This document shows positions 16,889 through 25,169 of a DNA stretch of 64,000 bases, piece after piece (position 1 is the first letter of the stretch; each line of letters starts with the position of its first letter). Source of the DNA: Methylotenera sp. (GTDB lineage: Bacteria > Pseudomonadota > Gammaproteobacteria > Burkholderiales > Methylophilaceae); NCBI RefSeq assembly GCF_029946165.1, contig NZ_JAQSDZ010000016.1, positions 1 to 64,000 of the forward strand, in the 5' to 3' direction. The position numbers were made by a program, and so were the translations under genes. Under the pieces are notes generated by a model. The model did not search any database. It saw only the letters and a program-made list of their open reading frames with translations, and had not been told where the DNA came from.

Positions 16889-18640
16889 ATGACTGCCAAC
16901 TCAACCACCACAGAAACCTTTATTCCTAGCAAGGATGCCTCACTAGAATCATCCATCCGCACGCTACAAGGCAAGCTGGAGGCACTCGGCATTCAAGTAG
17001 AAGAAAAGTCATGGCTGAATGAGATTGAAGGCATTTGGTCTGTGCATGTGATTGATCGCGACTGCACTCGCCTATTTACTAACGGTAAAGGCGCTTCTCA
17101 ATTAGCGGCTCGTGCAAGTGCATTGGGCGAATATTTCGAGCGTTTAAGCACCAACTATTTTTGGACGCATTTTTACCTAGGCGAAACCATTGTTAATAAA
17201 GAGTTTGTGCATTATCCAAATGAGCAATGGTTCCCCCTCAAGGGTGATAAATGGCCTGCTGGCTTGCTTACACCTGAGCTACAAAAATTCTATAACCCAG
17301 AAGGCACAGCCATTGCCAGCCAACTGATTGACTTAAATTCTGGCAATAAAGAACGTGGCATTTGCGCGATTCCATACAAGCGTTTGCGTGATGACAAAAC
17401 CGTTTTTTTTCCAGTTAACCTAATCGGCAATTTATATGTAAGTAACGGCATGAGCGCCGGTAACACTTTAATGGAAGCTCGCACACAAGCACTGGCAGAA
17501 ATTTTTGAGCGTGACATTAAGTATAAAATCATCCGCGAAGGTATTTGCTTGCCAGATGTACCAGAAGCCGTAATTAACCGCTTTCCGCGCATCGCAAAAG
17601 GTATTAAAGGCTTACGTGACGCTGGTTATGGAATTTTAGTAAAAGACGCCTCATTGGGCGGAAAATACCCAGTGATGAACGTCACGCTACTTCACCCTGA
17701 AGACCAAGGATGTTTTGCCAGCTTTGGCGCTCACCCACGCTTTGAAGTGGCGTTGGAGCGTGCATTGACCGAGTTACTACAAGGCCGCGCCTTAGATAGC
17801 TTAAAAGGCTTTGTCGCACCAGGTTTTGATATGGAAGAAATCGCTGATTCACAAAACTTAGAAATTCACTTTGTAGATTCTAGCGGCGTGATTAGCTGGG
17901 ACTTCTTACGCAGCACGCCAGATTACGAATTTGTCGATTGGAACTTCGGTACTACAACAGAAGAGGACTACAACTGGTGCGTTAACACCATCCATAACAG
18001 CGGCCACGATATGTACATAGCCGACTTTATGCATTTAGGCGTGTATGCTTGCCGCATTTTCGTGCCCGGCATGAGTGAAATCTACCCTGTTGAAGAATTG
18101 GAATGGGAAAACAATACGGTAGGTAACTTAGTGCGCCCTTTTGCCTTGAAACTACAAAATTTAACGCAAGAAGAGTCTGCTGAACTATTAGAAACGTTGC
18201 TGGATTTAGATCTAGCAGATGAACTACCAGTAACTACGCTAATTGGATTATGTGCGGATGCTGGCACCACTTGGGTAGACTTGCGCGCTGGTGAACTTAA
18301 AACCTTAGCCGCTTTAGCCGCAGGCGACACAGACAATATTCTCGATGGTTGCGCTTGGATTGCGCAGTTCAACGAGCTTCCAGCTGCACGCGCTAAAGTT
18401 TACCGCTGTGTTGCCAATTTAGTGCAAATTGAAGAAGAGTTAGAAAATGGCGACACTGCTTTATTTGAAGCCAATCTAACGCTAATGTATGGCAATGAAA
18501 CCTTGGCTCAAGCGCAGCGCTTAGTAAATCAAGCAGAGCAATATTTTGGCTTAGGCAATTTAGGCGCCAATATGGAAGGCAGCAAAATGCATCAACAATT
18601 ATTGGCCGCTTATCGCAAAGTTTGGAAACAGTTAAATTAG
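16889..18640 (+). CDS. ycaO: YcaO-domain protein
   Basis: The 583-residue length closely matches E. coli YcaO. YcaO domains use ATP to activate backbone amides; E. coli YcaO assists RimO in beta-methylthiolation of ribosomal protein S12. ATP/Mg-binding glutamates sit in GKGASQLAARASALGEYFER (near 72-90), EARTQALAEIFER (near 197-209) and ERALTELLQGR (near 290-300). The C-terminal 170 residues hold the extra domain found in E. coli YcaO rather than in RiPP cyclodehydratases. No precursor peptide, dehydrogenase or transporter lies nearby, so a RiPP role is unlikely. Monocistronic, immediately upstream of the ECF sigma locus but with its own reading direction and spacing. Confidence 0.92.
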   Translation: MTANSTTTETFIPSKDASLESSIRTLQGKLEALGIQVEEKSWLNEIEGIWSVHVIDRDCTRLFTNGKGASQLAARASALGEYFERLSTNYFWTHFYLGETIVNKEFVHYPNEQWFPLKGDKWPAGLLTPELQKFYNPEGTAIASQLIDLNSGNKERGICAIPYKRLRDDKTVFFPVNLIGNLYVSNGMSAGNTLMEARTQALAEIFERDIKYKIIREGICLPDVPEAVINRFPRIAKGIKGLRDAGYGILVKDASLGGKYPVMNVTLLHPEDQGCFASFGAHPRFEVALERALTELLQGRALDSLKGFVAPGFDMEEIADSQNLEIHFVDSSGVISWDFLRSTPDYEFVDWNFGTTTEEDYNWCVNTIHNSGHDMYIADFMHLGVYACRIFVPGMSEIYPVEELEWENNTVGNLVRPFALKLQNLTQEESAELLETLLDLDLADELPVTTLIGLCADAGTTWVDLRAGELKTLAALAAGDTDNILDGCAWIAQFNELPAARAKVYRCVANLVQIEEELENGDTALFEANLTLMYGNETLAQAQRLVNQAEQYFGLGNLGANMEGSKMHQQLLAAYRKVWKQLN

Positions 18641-18676
18641 GCATAAATAATAACTTATCGCAATTTTATATAAAAA

Positions 18677-18706
18677 TTGCATCCAAAAACTCTTATGAAG
18701 CGTAAT
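18677..18706 (+). promoter_or_regulatory. Putative autoregulated ECF-sigma promoter
   Basis: TTGCATCC (18677-18684), 16-nt spacer, CGTAAT (18701-18706). It matches the promoters before the protease gene and the lipid operon. The predicted transcript start falls at the beginning of the sigma reading frame, giving a very short leader. Confidence 0.75.
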
Positions 18707-18713
18707 ACTTTAT

Positions 18714-19340
18714 ATGAGAGTTAATTTGTTTAAAAACACCATGGTTGAACTTATGTACGTTACACCTACGCATTTGCCCGACCTTTCGCCGCCATCGGAT
18801 ATGATCACCTTGATTGGCAGAATGGCGAAAAAAGACGAGTCATCTCTTGAAGCTTTTTATGATATGACATTATCAAAAGTGTATGGACTAGCGCTTAAAA
18901 TCACTCGCCGCCATGACTTAGCTGAAGATGTTGTAGGCGACACTTACTGGCAGGTTTGGCATCAAGCCGTCAGGTTTGATATAAACAGAGGCGTGCCAAT
19001 GGCATGGTTAATGCTCATTTGTCGATCACGCGCTTTAGATGCATTACGTAAATTAGACGAAGCTGAATCTCACCCTGAGCCTATTGAGTTAATGGAAGCA
19101 TCTGATTTTTCATGCCCTACGCTTGAGAAAATGCTGACTTTAGAAAAAGATTCTGCGCTACATATTGCTATGGCAAAGCTTACTGCCATTCAAAGACAAT
19201 TAATTGCGCTCGCTTTTTTTAAAGGCTATACACATCAAGAAATTTCTGAACAAACCAACTTACCATTGGGCTCTGTTAAATCCCATATTAAACGTGCGCA
19301 AGCCTCACTAAAAGACGCACTCTCGCATCAGGAGGACTAA
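18714..19340 (+). CDS. ECF RNA polymerase sigma factor (RpoE/ChrR group)
   Basis: A group 4 sigma factor of up to 208 residues. Region 2 spans about 35-105 (LEAFYDMTLSKVYGLALKIT, DLAEDVVGDTYWQVWHQA, PMAWLMLICRSRALDALRK). Region 4 spans about 145-205 (IQRQLIALAFFKGYTHQEIS, LPLGSVKSHIKRAQASLK). The following cupin gene and the lipid operon nearby point to the RpoE-ChrR type that answers singlet oxygen. The start is uncertain: the -10 element ends 7 bp before ATG 18714, so TTG 18726 (GAGAG ahead) or ATG 18741 may be the true start. Positive autoregulation is likely from the matching promoter. Confidence 0.93.
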   Translation: MRVNLFKNTMVELMYVTPTHLPDLSPPSDMITLIGRMAKKDESSLEAFYDMTLSKVYGLALKITRRHDLAEDVVGDTYWQVWHQAVRFDINRGVPMAWLMLICRSRALDALRKLDEAESHPEPIELMEASDFSCPTLEKMLTLEKDSALHIAMAKLTAIQRQLIALAFFKGYTHQEISEQTNLPLGSVKSHIKRAQASLKDALSHQED

Positions 19341-19344
19341 TTTT

Positions 19345-19794
19345 ATGGCTAAAGACAAAAACTTAAGTGCTATAGAGGCATTGGATGCCACTGTTGTTAG
19401 CGCAGTAGCTTCAAGCCTACTACCCACCATTCCTGCACCTGAAGTAGCAAGCAGAATGAAAGAAACCTTATTCAATAGAGTTAAGACTTCTGAAGCTAAT
19501 CAGCGCTTCATGTTTGCCGATCAAGGCGACTGGCACACCATTGCAGAAGGCGTGCAAGTTAAGATATTAAGGCAAGAGTCTGATAGTCGCTCAGCATTGG
19601 TTAAAATGGCGGCGAATAGCTGCTTGCCTGCGCACGAACATCATTTTGATGAAGAAGCTATCGTGTTAGAAGGTGACGTTTGGCTCGAAGACATTTTATG
19701 CGGTATTGGTGACTATCACCTTGCCCAAGCTGGCAGCGCTCATCGCGAGATTCGCTCTGAACATGGCTGTTTATTATTTATTAGAAATGCGTAG
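19345..19794 (+). CDS. ChrR-like cupin protein, putative anti-sigma or sensor
   Basis: A 149-residue partner of the ECF factor, 4 bp downstream, with its ribosome site (AGGAGG) inside the end of the sigma gene. Residues 55-149 form a cupin with ligands in the ChrR pattern H-x-H-x3-E ... H: His97, His99, Glu103 and His133. ChrR of Rhodobacter has an N-terminal zinc anti-sigma domain (H...C-x2-C) that holds the sigma factor. Here the N-terminal 50 residues have no His or Cys and begin near what looks like the ChrR linker (PAPEVASRMKETLFNRV). The protein is thus cupin-only, and how it restrains sigma is unclear. Confidence 0.82.
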   Translation: MAKDKNLSAIEALDATVVSAVASSLLPTIPAPEVASRMKETLFNRVKTSEANQRFMFADQGDWHTIAEGVQVKILRQESDSRSALVKMAANSCLPAHEHHFDEEAIVLEGDVWLEDILCGIGDYHLAQAGSAHREIRSEHGCLLFIRNA

Positions 19795-19830
19795 TCTTTT
19801 TGAGTCGCACACCTAACTCGCCAATCCGCC

Positions 19831-20919
19831 TTGAACAAATATAGCTTAACTTTTATGATGATATTTGGATTTATGGCAACACCTAGTGTTGCTGAAGAAG
19901 CATATTCAGCGCCATTTTGGCTGCCTAGCGGTCATCTGCAGACTATTTACCCAGCAGTAATCACGGCTAAACAACAAGTTAAATATCGTCGTGAGCGCTG
20001 GGAGTTAGATGATGGCGACTTTATGGATGTGGATTGGTTAGATACCGAAAATGACAATGCTAAAGCTATAGATAGTGAAAGCAAACCAACGGTCGTGTTA
20101 TTTCACGGCCTAGAAGGCAGTTCTAAAAGCCATTATGCTTTAGCGTTAATGGCTCACTTGCAAGCCAAAGGTTGGCGCGGCGTGGTGGTTCACTTTCGGG
20201 GATGCTCAGGTGAAAACAATCGTTTACCACGCGCCTATTTTGCTGGAGATAGTGCCGATATAGAAATGGCATTAACTCGCGTTAAAAAAACTGTGGGCAA
20301 TGCACCCGTCTACGCAGTTGGCGTTTCATTAGGTGGCAATGCACTGTTGAAGTGGCTAGGTGAATCAGGTGAACATGCAGCTGAAATTATTCAATCGGCA
20401 GCGGCCGTATCTGCGCCAACTGACCTAGCGGCATGTGGCGTAGCATTAGATAAAGGACTTAATCGCCTGCTTTACACGCCTATGTTTGTTAATAGCATGC
20501 GTCCAAAAGCCCTTGAAAAGGCGCGCCAATTTCCTGGTTTATTGGATGAGAAAAAAATTAAATCAGCTTTGACCATCCGAGAGTTTGATACTTTAGTCAC
20601 GGCAAAATTACATGGGTTTGTTGATGCGGACGACTATTGGGCTAAGAATGCTTCAAAACCTTGGCTACCCTATATAAAAGTTCCAACCTTAATTCTTAAC
20701 GCAAAAAATGACCCATTTATCCCTGCTGAGTCTCTACCCGATCAATCATCCGTATCTAATTCAGTGACATTAGAAGTTACTGAAGAAGGCGGGCATGTTG
20801 GATTTATAAGTCCACCCTTCCCGGGCAATAATAATTGGCTTCCGCAACATATCATTCATTACTTTGAGTCTTTGCAGGTAAAAAGTGCGCTTACTGGTCA
20901 AATTACAGATAACCAGTAA
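19831..20919 (+). CDS. YheT-family alpha/beta hydrolase
   Basis: A 362-residue hydrolase of the YheT (EMB8/ABHD1-3) group, marked by PFWLPSGHLQTIYPA near 28-42. The likely triad is Ser in VGVSLGGNA (nucleophile elbow), Asp in NAKNDPFIP and His in EEGGHVGFI. Relatives act on esters, and the human ABHD3 branch on oxidised phospholipids. The start (TTG 19831) yields a hydrophobic N-terminus with an A-x-A-like end (TPSVAEE), so this copy may be exported; an ATG at 19855 is an alternative. It lies 36 bp after the cupin gene and is probably in the sigma operon. That would fit turnover of oxidised lipid, but this is an inference. Confidence 0.85.
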   Translation: MNKYSLTFMMIFGFMATPSVAEEAYSAPFWLPSGHLQTIYPAVITAKQQVKYRRERWELDDGDFMDVDWLDTENDNAKAIDSESKPTVVLFHGLEGSSKSHYALALMAHLQAKGWRGVVVHFRGCSGENNRLPRAYFAGDSADIEMALTRVKKTVGNAPVYAVGVSLGGNALLKWLGESGEHAAEIIQSAAAVSAPTDLAACGVALDKGLNRLLYTPMFVNSMRPKALEKARQFPGLLDEKKIKSALTIREFDTLVTAKLHGFVDADDYWAKNASKPWLPYIKVPTLILNAKNDPFIPAESLPDQSSVSNSVTLEVTEEGGHVGFISPPFPGNNNWLPQHIIHYFESLQVKSALTGQITDNQ

Positions 20920-20927
20920 GCGCACTT
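20883..20927. terminator. Bidirectional terminator overlapping a stop codon
   Basis: A perfect 16-bp stem, AAGTGCGCTTACTGGT (20883-20898) with its complement at 20912-20927. It contains the TAA of the hydrolase gene (20917-20919) and is followed by AAAATT. It separates two convergent operons and can serve both strands. Confidence 0.8.
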
Positions 20928-20949
20928 AAAATTAAATCCAGAATATTAA

Positions 20950-21480
20950 CTATTGAGCCGATAAAGTGGTTGGTGGAACTGCCACGCCCTTAGTCGTCTC
21001 AATTTCACGATACATGGGTGCTAACTTAGCTAACAAATTGTTTTGCGCAGAAAATGGCACGTTATGCTTATCCATTGCAAATTGAAACTGCTCCACAAGC
21101 GCATTAAAAGCCTCACGATTTACTTTCATATTTGCGTGTGATGAGGTCATATCGCGACCTGAATACCTACAGCCACCATTCATTAGCTCGCACATTTGTT
21201 CAACCAACATCGCTTTAATAAAGTCTTTTTTTGGATTGTCAAAAAATGGTTTTGTGCGCGGATCTGCAATTAAACCAATCATAAAATCATCCATAATATT
21301 AACTAAACCTTCTTTACCGCCAAATGCTTTAAAGGTTTCGGTGCCTTCCATAGGCATATTACCTAAGTTTGGGCTAGCCACAGGCGCTGTGGCCTTCTCG
21401 GCGCTCATTGCAGGGATTGCTTGCATGAGTGCTGTACTAGCAAATAGCGCGACTAGTAAGGTTTTTATTTTAAAATTCAT
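20950..21480 (-). CDS. Exported truncated hemoglobin (group 1-like)
   Basis: A 176-residue protein. A signal peptide (MNFKIKTLLVALFASTALMQ..., cleavage near AMSA) precedes a globin domain: FKAFGGKEGLVNIMDDFM (A-B helices), DPRTKPFF (C region), FIKAMLVEQMCELMNGGCRY (E helix), DMTSSHANMKVNREAFNALV (proximal His region) and a C-terminal helix. Truncated globins bind O2, NO or related ligands; export to the periplasm is less common. Of three consecutive ATGs, the last (21480) has the best spacing to AAGGA. It lies 25 bp downstream of the DUF3034 gene, in one operon under an ECF-type promoter. It may detoxify reactive species at the membrane. Confidence 0.85.
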   Translation of the reverse strand: MNFKIKTLLVALFASTALMQAIPAMSAEKATAPVASPNLGNMPMEGTETFKAFGGKEGLVNIMDDFMIGLIADPRTKPFFDNPKKDFIKAMLVEQMCELMNGGCRYSGRDMTSSHANMKVNREAFNALVEQFQFAMDKHNVPFSAQNNLLAKLAPMYREIETTKGVAVPPTTLSAQ

Positions 21481-21505
21481 CATCATTCCTTGTTCAATCG
21501 TTAGT

Positions 21506-22471
21506 TTAGAAGCCAATCTGAGCAGATAGGTAAATGGACTCTTGTTTACCGTAATTTGCACCCACCGCATTAACCGTAGCAATATTTCCTAATTTGACAT
21601 AAGCCGCTGTGAGTGAAATATTCTTAGATGGTGTGTAGGCTACAAAAACATCAAATGCATCATCTTCTTTAAGGTCAACAGCACCACCGACGGTATTGTC
21701 TAAGTTGTGTGGTTTAGTACGATACTCAGCACCAATGGCAACATTTTTAGCCACTAAGTAAGCGGCTGAAAGTTCAAGTTCAGGGCTGTAACTATCGTGC
21801 TTATTTCCGCCAAATCCTAAAAGTCCAAATTGGTTAGCTTTAGTCATGCGCACAGTACCGTTTAACAAGAGATTTTTATCTAACAACAACTTAGTTGCTG
21901 CTAAGTAGAAATCCACACCATGATCTTTTTTAGCGCCTATCACGCCGCCAGTTACAAAATCACCATCATGATTCTTTTTGTATTGCACACCAACTGCCAA
22001 TTGAGGAATCCAGTTATCTGCATCTAATACGGCCTCACCTAAAACACGCACTTTTGCTCCAATAATAGTTTGTTCAATCTCATCACGACCAATCGCATCG
22101 GCCCCAAGCCCTGCTTTAACCTTGCCTCTTAAGTCACTCAAATCGAATGATTGCTGCGCAACTGAAAGCTCAAATCGATCATAAAAGCCTAAGGTCACAC
22201 CGTAGCTATCTAATTGAAAGTCGTTTGTTTTTGCATAGGTGTAATGTACATTTCCGCCTATTTCATTGTTTGTACCATAGCCGCCTATAACAGCCCAAGG
22301 CGTCAATCCGCCACCTGCAGCACCTTCAACTTGCGATACTCCGCCAGTCAAAAGAAGTTTATTGCTATAATTTTCCGCATGAGTAATTGATGAACTAAAG
22401 CTCACCCCTAGCGTAATGGTCGAAGCTACTGTAGCCAGTAGCCGCTTTTTGAAGCAATTTTGCTTGTTCAT
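21506..22471 (-). CDS. DUF3034-family outer-membrane protein
   Basis: A 321-residue exported beta-rich protein. The signal peptide ends near SITHA (about 32). The rest alternates short amphipathic strands and glycine-rich turns, as in an outer-membrane barrel, and ends with a C-terminal aromatic residue (SAQIGF), the usual insertion signal. The segment LTGGVSQVEGAAGGGLTPWA near the N-terminus of the mature protein is the mark by which I recognise DUF3034. Function unknown. Start ATG with GGAGAG nine bases upstream. It is transcribed divergently from the lipid operon from its own TTGAATCT-N16-CGTA promoter and is followed by the exported globin, suggesting an envelope role in the same stress response. 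Confidence 0.83.
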   Translation of the reverse strand: MNKQNCFKKRLLATVASTITLGVSFSSSITHAENYSNKLLLTGGVSQVEGAAGGGLTPWAVIGGYGTNNEIGGNVHYTYAKTNDFQLDSYGVTLGFYDRFELSVAQQSFDLSDLRGKVKAGLGADAIGRDEIEQTIIGAKVRVLGEAVLDADNWIPQLAVGVQYKKNHDGDFVTGGVIGAKKDHGVDFYLAATKLLLDKNLLLNGTVRMTKANQFGLLGFGGNKHDSYSPELELSAAYLVAKNVAIGAEYRTKPHNLDNTVGGAVDLKEDDAFDVFVAYTPSKNISLTAAYVKLGNIATVNAVGANYGKQESIYLSAQIGF

Positions 22472-22544
22472 ATACTCTCCATTAAATTAAAAAATCATGA
22501 TCGAGATAGCCTATCGAGTCGGGCAGAGTTGATCACTTAATTGA

Positions 22545-22574
22545 TATACGTTAATAAACTAGATTTAGATTCAA
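22545..22574 (-). promoter_or_regulatory. Putative ECF-sigma promoter (DUF3034-globin)
   Basis: Read on the minus strand: TTGAATCT (22574-22567), 16-nt spacer, CGTATA (22550-22545). One base differs from the -35 block of the lipid-operon promoter; the spacing is identical. It gives a leader of about 65 nt before the DUF3034 start. Confidence 0.68.
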
Positions 22575-22606
22575 AAAAATATAGTTAGATTAATAAGTAA
22601 AATTAT

Positions 22607-22636
22607 TTGCATCTAGAAATAGATATACAGCGTATA
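22607..22636 (+). promoter_or_regulatory. Putative ECF-sigma promoter (lipid operon)
   Basis: TTGCATCT (22607-22614), 16-nt spacer, CGTATA (22631-22636). It is divergent from the DUF3034 promoter, with the two -35 blocks 32 bp apart. It would leave a leader of about 135 nt before the first operon gene; nothing structured is obvious in that leader. Confidence 0.72.
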
Positions 22637-22777
22637 TGAGATGAATTTGTTATGGAAAGGAACCTACCCAATAAAGCCACGTCTACTAGTCGGTAAGTGA
22701 AATTTATTATATTTTTCATTCCACTTATTAAATAATTAAGCTCATTTAATTTACTTTAAAAACAATAAAAGGCAATT

Positions 22778-23842
22778 ATGCAATTCACAAGTTTAGCCAT
22801 TAAGTTAGCTGAAAAAGGCTTAGTGCCAGATAGCGCAATCAGGGCTGGAATTAGACAACTTTCAGAAACTCGACTTAAAGAAATACGTGCGGATAATTGC
22901 GAAGCTGGTGCGCAAATTGAAACTGAATTTGTAGCAGCGATGAACAAAGCGCCTATCGCTTTAGTGCCAGAACTGGCAAATGCGCAGCATTACGAACTGC
23001 CAACAAAATTCTTTGAATTATGTTTAGGAAAACATCGTAAATATAGCAGTTGCTTTTGGTTACCTGATACATCGACATTAGATGAAGCAGAAGCTAACGC
23101 ATTGCAGATGAGCTGCGAACATGCAGATTTGCAAGATGGTCAACAGATTCTAGAATTAGGCTGTGGCTGGGGATCGCTGACATTGTGGATGGCTGCGCAT
23201 TATCCTAAAAGTCAAATTACAGCAGTTTCTAATTCAAATTCACAACGCGAGCACATTACCGCAACAGCCGCACAACGCGGGCTTAAAAATATTACGGTGA
23301 TTACTTGTGATATGAATAATTTTTCACCCAGTGCATTTTCGATAAACCAAGCATTTGACCGAGTTGTTTCGATTGAGATGTTTGAACACATGCGTAACCA
23401 CAAACTTTTATATGGCAAAGTGCATGATTGGCTGGTGCCAGGTGGCAAGTTTTTTATGCATATCTTTGTGCATCGCTCAACTCCTTATGCTTTTGAAGTA
23501 CAAGGCGAAGACGACTGGATGAGCCAATTTTTCTTCTCAGGCGGCATGATGCCTAGCGATGATTTGCCTTTACATTTTCAAGAGAAGTTAAAGCTAAACA
23601 AGCGCTGGCGCTGGGATGGCACACATTATGAAAAAACAGCCAATGCTTGGCTGGAGAATATGGATAAACATGAAAGTACGATTACCCTAATTCTAGAAGA
23701 AACCTACGGCGCGGATGAAGTAGTTAAATGGCGCAATCGCTGGCGCATATTTTATATGGCTTGTGCTGAGTTATTTGGTTATAAAAATGGCCAAGAATGG
23801 TGGGTTTCTCACTACCAATTTGAACGCCCTGCTGAAGAGTAA
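22778..23842 (+). CDS. Class I SAM methyltransferase, CFA-synthase-related
   Basis: A 354-residue methyltransferase and the first gene of the lipid operon. SAM motif I is ILELGCGWGSLTLWMA (E126-G132) and the later acidic loop is VVSIEMFEHMRNHKLLYGKV. LCLGKHRKYSSCFW before motif I is typical of enzymes that methylate acyl chains of phospholipids, but the N-terminal lipid-binding domain of true cyclopropane synthases is missing. A full Cfa is encoded at the end of the same operon. In Rhodobacter, a similar RpoE-controlled methyltransferase (UfaM) starts furan fatty acid synthesis; this is a candidate for that role. Preceded by the ECF-type promoter at 22607. Confidence 0.85.
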   Translation: MQFTSLAIKLAEKGLVPDSAIRAGIRQLSETRLKEIRADNCEAGAQIETEFVAAMNKAPIALVPELANAQHYELPTKFFELCLGKHRKYSSCFWLPDTSTLDEAEANALQMSCEHADLQDGQQILELGCGWGSLTLWMAAHYPKSQITAVSNSNSQREHITATAAQRGLKNITVITCDMNNFSPSAFSINQAFDRVVSIEMFEHMRNHKLLYGKVHDWLVPGGKFFMHIFVHRSTPYAFEVQGEDDWMSQFFFSGGMMPSDDLPLHFQEKLKLNKRWRWDGTHYEKTANAWLENMDKHESTITLILEETYGADEVVKWRNRWRIFYMACAELFGYKNGQEWWVSHYQFERPAEE

Positions 23843-23848
23843 TCAATC

Positions 23849-24391
23849 ATGATTATTATTAATTTTATCTTGTTTCAAATAGCATGGTTTGCGTGTGTGG
23901 TAGGCGCAGGCAAAGGCATGCCTTGGTTTGGCGTAATGATTACTATGGTTGTATTAGTTTGGCATTTATCTCAAGCTAAAAGTGTAAAAGCTGAGTTATT
24001 ACTGTTGTTGTGCGCATTATTGATTGGCGCTGTCTATGACCAATCCATGCTTTCTTTTGGTTTTATTAGTTACGTGAACAACGGTTGGAGTAGCGCCATT
24101 GTACCTGTGTGGATACTAGCGCTTTGGCTGGCATTCACAAGCACGCTCAATGTTAGCCTTCGTTGGATGCGCAATAAACACTTAATCGCCGTTATTTTTG
24201 GTGCTGTAGGCGGCCCATTAGCTTATTTTGGCGCGCAGAAATTGGGCGCGGTTGTTTTACCCAGCACCGCTAGTTACATTGCATTGTCTATTGGCTGGGC
24301 AATCATCACCCCACTGTTGCTTTTAATCTCTAGCCGCTTCGATGGCTTTGTCTATAGCGCTATAAAACCATTAAGAGGCCCCATCAATTGA
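23849..24391 (+). CDS. DUF2878 membrane protein
   Basis: A 180-residue integral membrane protein with five or six hydrophobic segments (ILFQIAWFACVVGA; LLLLLCALLIGAVYD; IVPVWILALWLAFTSTL; AVIFGAVGGPLAYFGAQKLG). The WILALWLAF and GGPLAY stretches fit DUF2878. Members are usually found in ChrR/sigma-linked lipid operons, with no biochemical role known. It starts 6 bp after the methyltransferase and overlaps the next gene by four bases, so it is translationally coupled in the operon. Confidence 0.8.
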   Translation: MIIINFILFQIAWFACVVGAGKGMPWFGVMITMVVLVWHLSQAKSVKAELLLLLCALLIGAVYDQSMLSFGFISYVNNGWSSAIVPVWILALWLAFTSTLNVSLRWMRNKHLIAVIFGAVGGPLAYFGAQKLGAVVLPSTASYIALSIGWAIITPLLLLISSRFDGFVYSAIKPLRGPIN

Positions 24392-25167
24392 ACCATTGGC
24401 AATTATATTTTAGTGGGCTAATCAGCGTTGGTTTATTCGCGCTTGCTGGGTGGCTTATTAGTTTAGCTAGAAAGAATGTGACTCATGTAGATAGCATGTG
24501 GAGCTTATTCTTAATGTTAGCTGCTTATACCTACGCCCTATTACTTAATGACTTAACGCCACGTATGTTTTTAGTGCTGTTTTTAGTGAGCTTATGGGCA
24601 ATCAGGCTCTGTGTGTATTTAACTTGGCGTAATTGGGGGCCACATGAAGATCATCGCTATGTAGCCATTCGTCAAAATAATGAACCTCATTTTTGGTTTA
24701 AAAGTATTTATATAATTTTTGGTCTACAAGCCGTTTTAGCATGGATTATTTCAATACCATTATTTGGCGCCATTGAATCAAAAGCCTTCTTAACCAGGCT
24801 AGATGTTTTAGGTGGCATCTTATTTACCTTTGGTTTTGTATGGGAAACCATAGCGGATTGGCAATTAAGTATTTTCAAAGCTAATCCTAACCATAAAGGC
24901 AAAGTACTTAATACTGGTCTTTGGCGATACAGTCGGCATCCAAATTACTTTGGTGAATGTTGTGTTTGGTGGGGATTCTATCTAATCGCTGTTGCTGGTG
25001 GTGCGTGGTGGACAATTGCGGGGCCAATTTTAATGACCTTGCTCCTACTTAAAGTGAGCGGCGTTGCCTTATTAGAAAAAAATATTGCAGAGCGGCGCCC
25101 CGGCTATCTAAGCTACATTCAAAACACAAATGCGTTTATTCCTTGGTTTCCTGAAAGGTCTTCATAG
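24388..25167 (+). CDS. DUF1295 (steroid 5-alpha-reductase-like) membrane protein
   Basis: A 259-residue membrane protein with about six helices and the C-terminal signature shared with steroid 5-alpha-reductases and isoprenylcysteine methyltransferases (LWRYSRHPNYFGE, then GYLSYIQNTNAFIPWFP). DUF1295 proteins are thought to reduce or modify double bonds of membrane-embedded substrates using a nicotinamide cofactor. Within this operon it may reduce or remodel an unsaturated acyl intermediate; that is inference. TTG start overlapping the preceding TGA stop by four bases. The next gene follows after 2 bp. Confidence 0.87.
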   Translation: MNHWQLYFSGLISVGLFALAGWLISLARKNVTHVDSMWSLFLMLAAYTYALLLNDLTPRMFLVLFLVSLWAIRLCVYLTWRNWGPHEDHRYVAIRQNNEPHFWFKSIYIIFGLQAVLAWIISIPLFGAIESKAFLTRLDVLGGILFTFGFVWETIADWQLSIFKANPNHKGKVLNTGLWRYSRHPNYFGECCVWWGFYLIAVAGGAWWTIAGPILMTLLLLKVSGVALLEKNIAERRPGYLSYIQNTNAFIPWFPERSS

Positions 25168-25169
25168 CC

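Noticed and set aside
16889-18640. YcaO gene as the core of a peptide natural-product cluster
   Set aside because: It has the full-length E. coli YcaO layout and no precursor peptide, dehydrogenase or exporter nearby.
22660-22685. GGAAC-N16-CGTCT pattern before the lipid operon
   Set aside because: It resembles the EcfG general-stress motif of alphaproteobacteria, but no EcfG/PhyR/NepR gene is present, and the TTGCATCT-N16-CGTA site fits the local sigma better.
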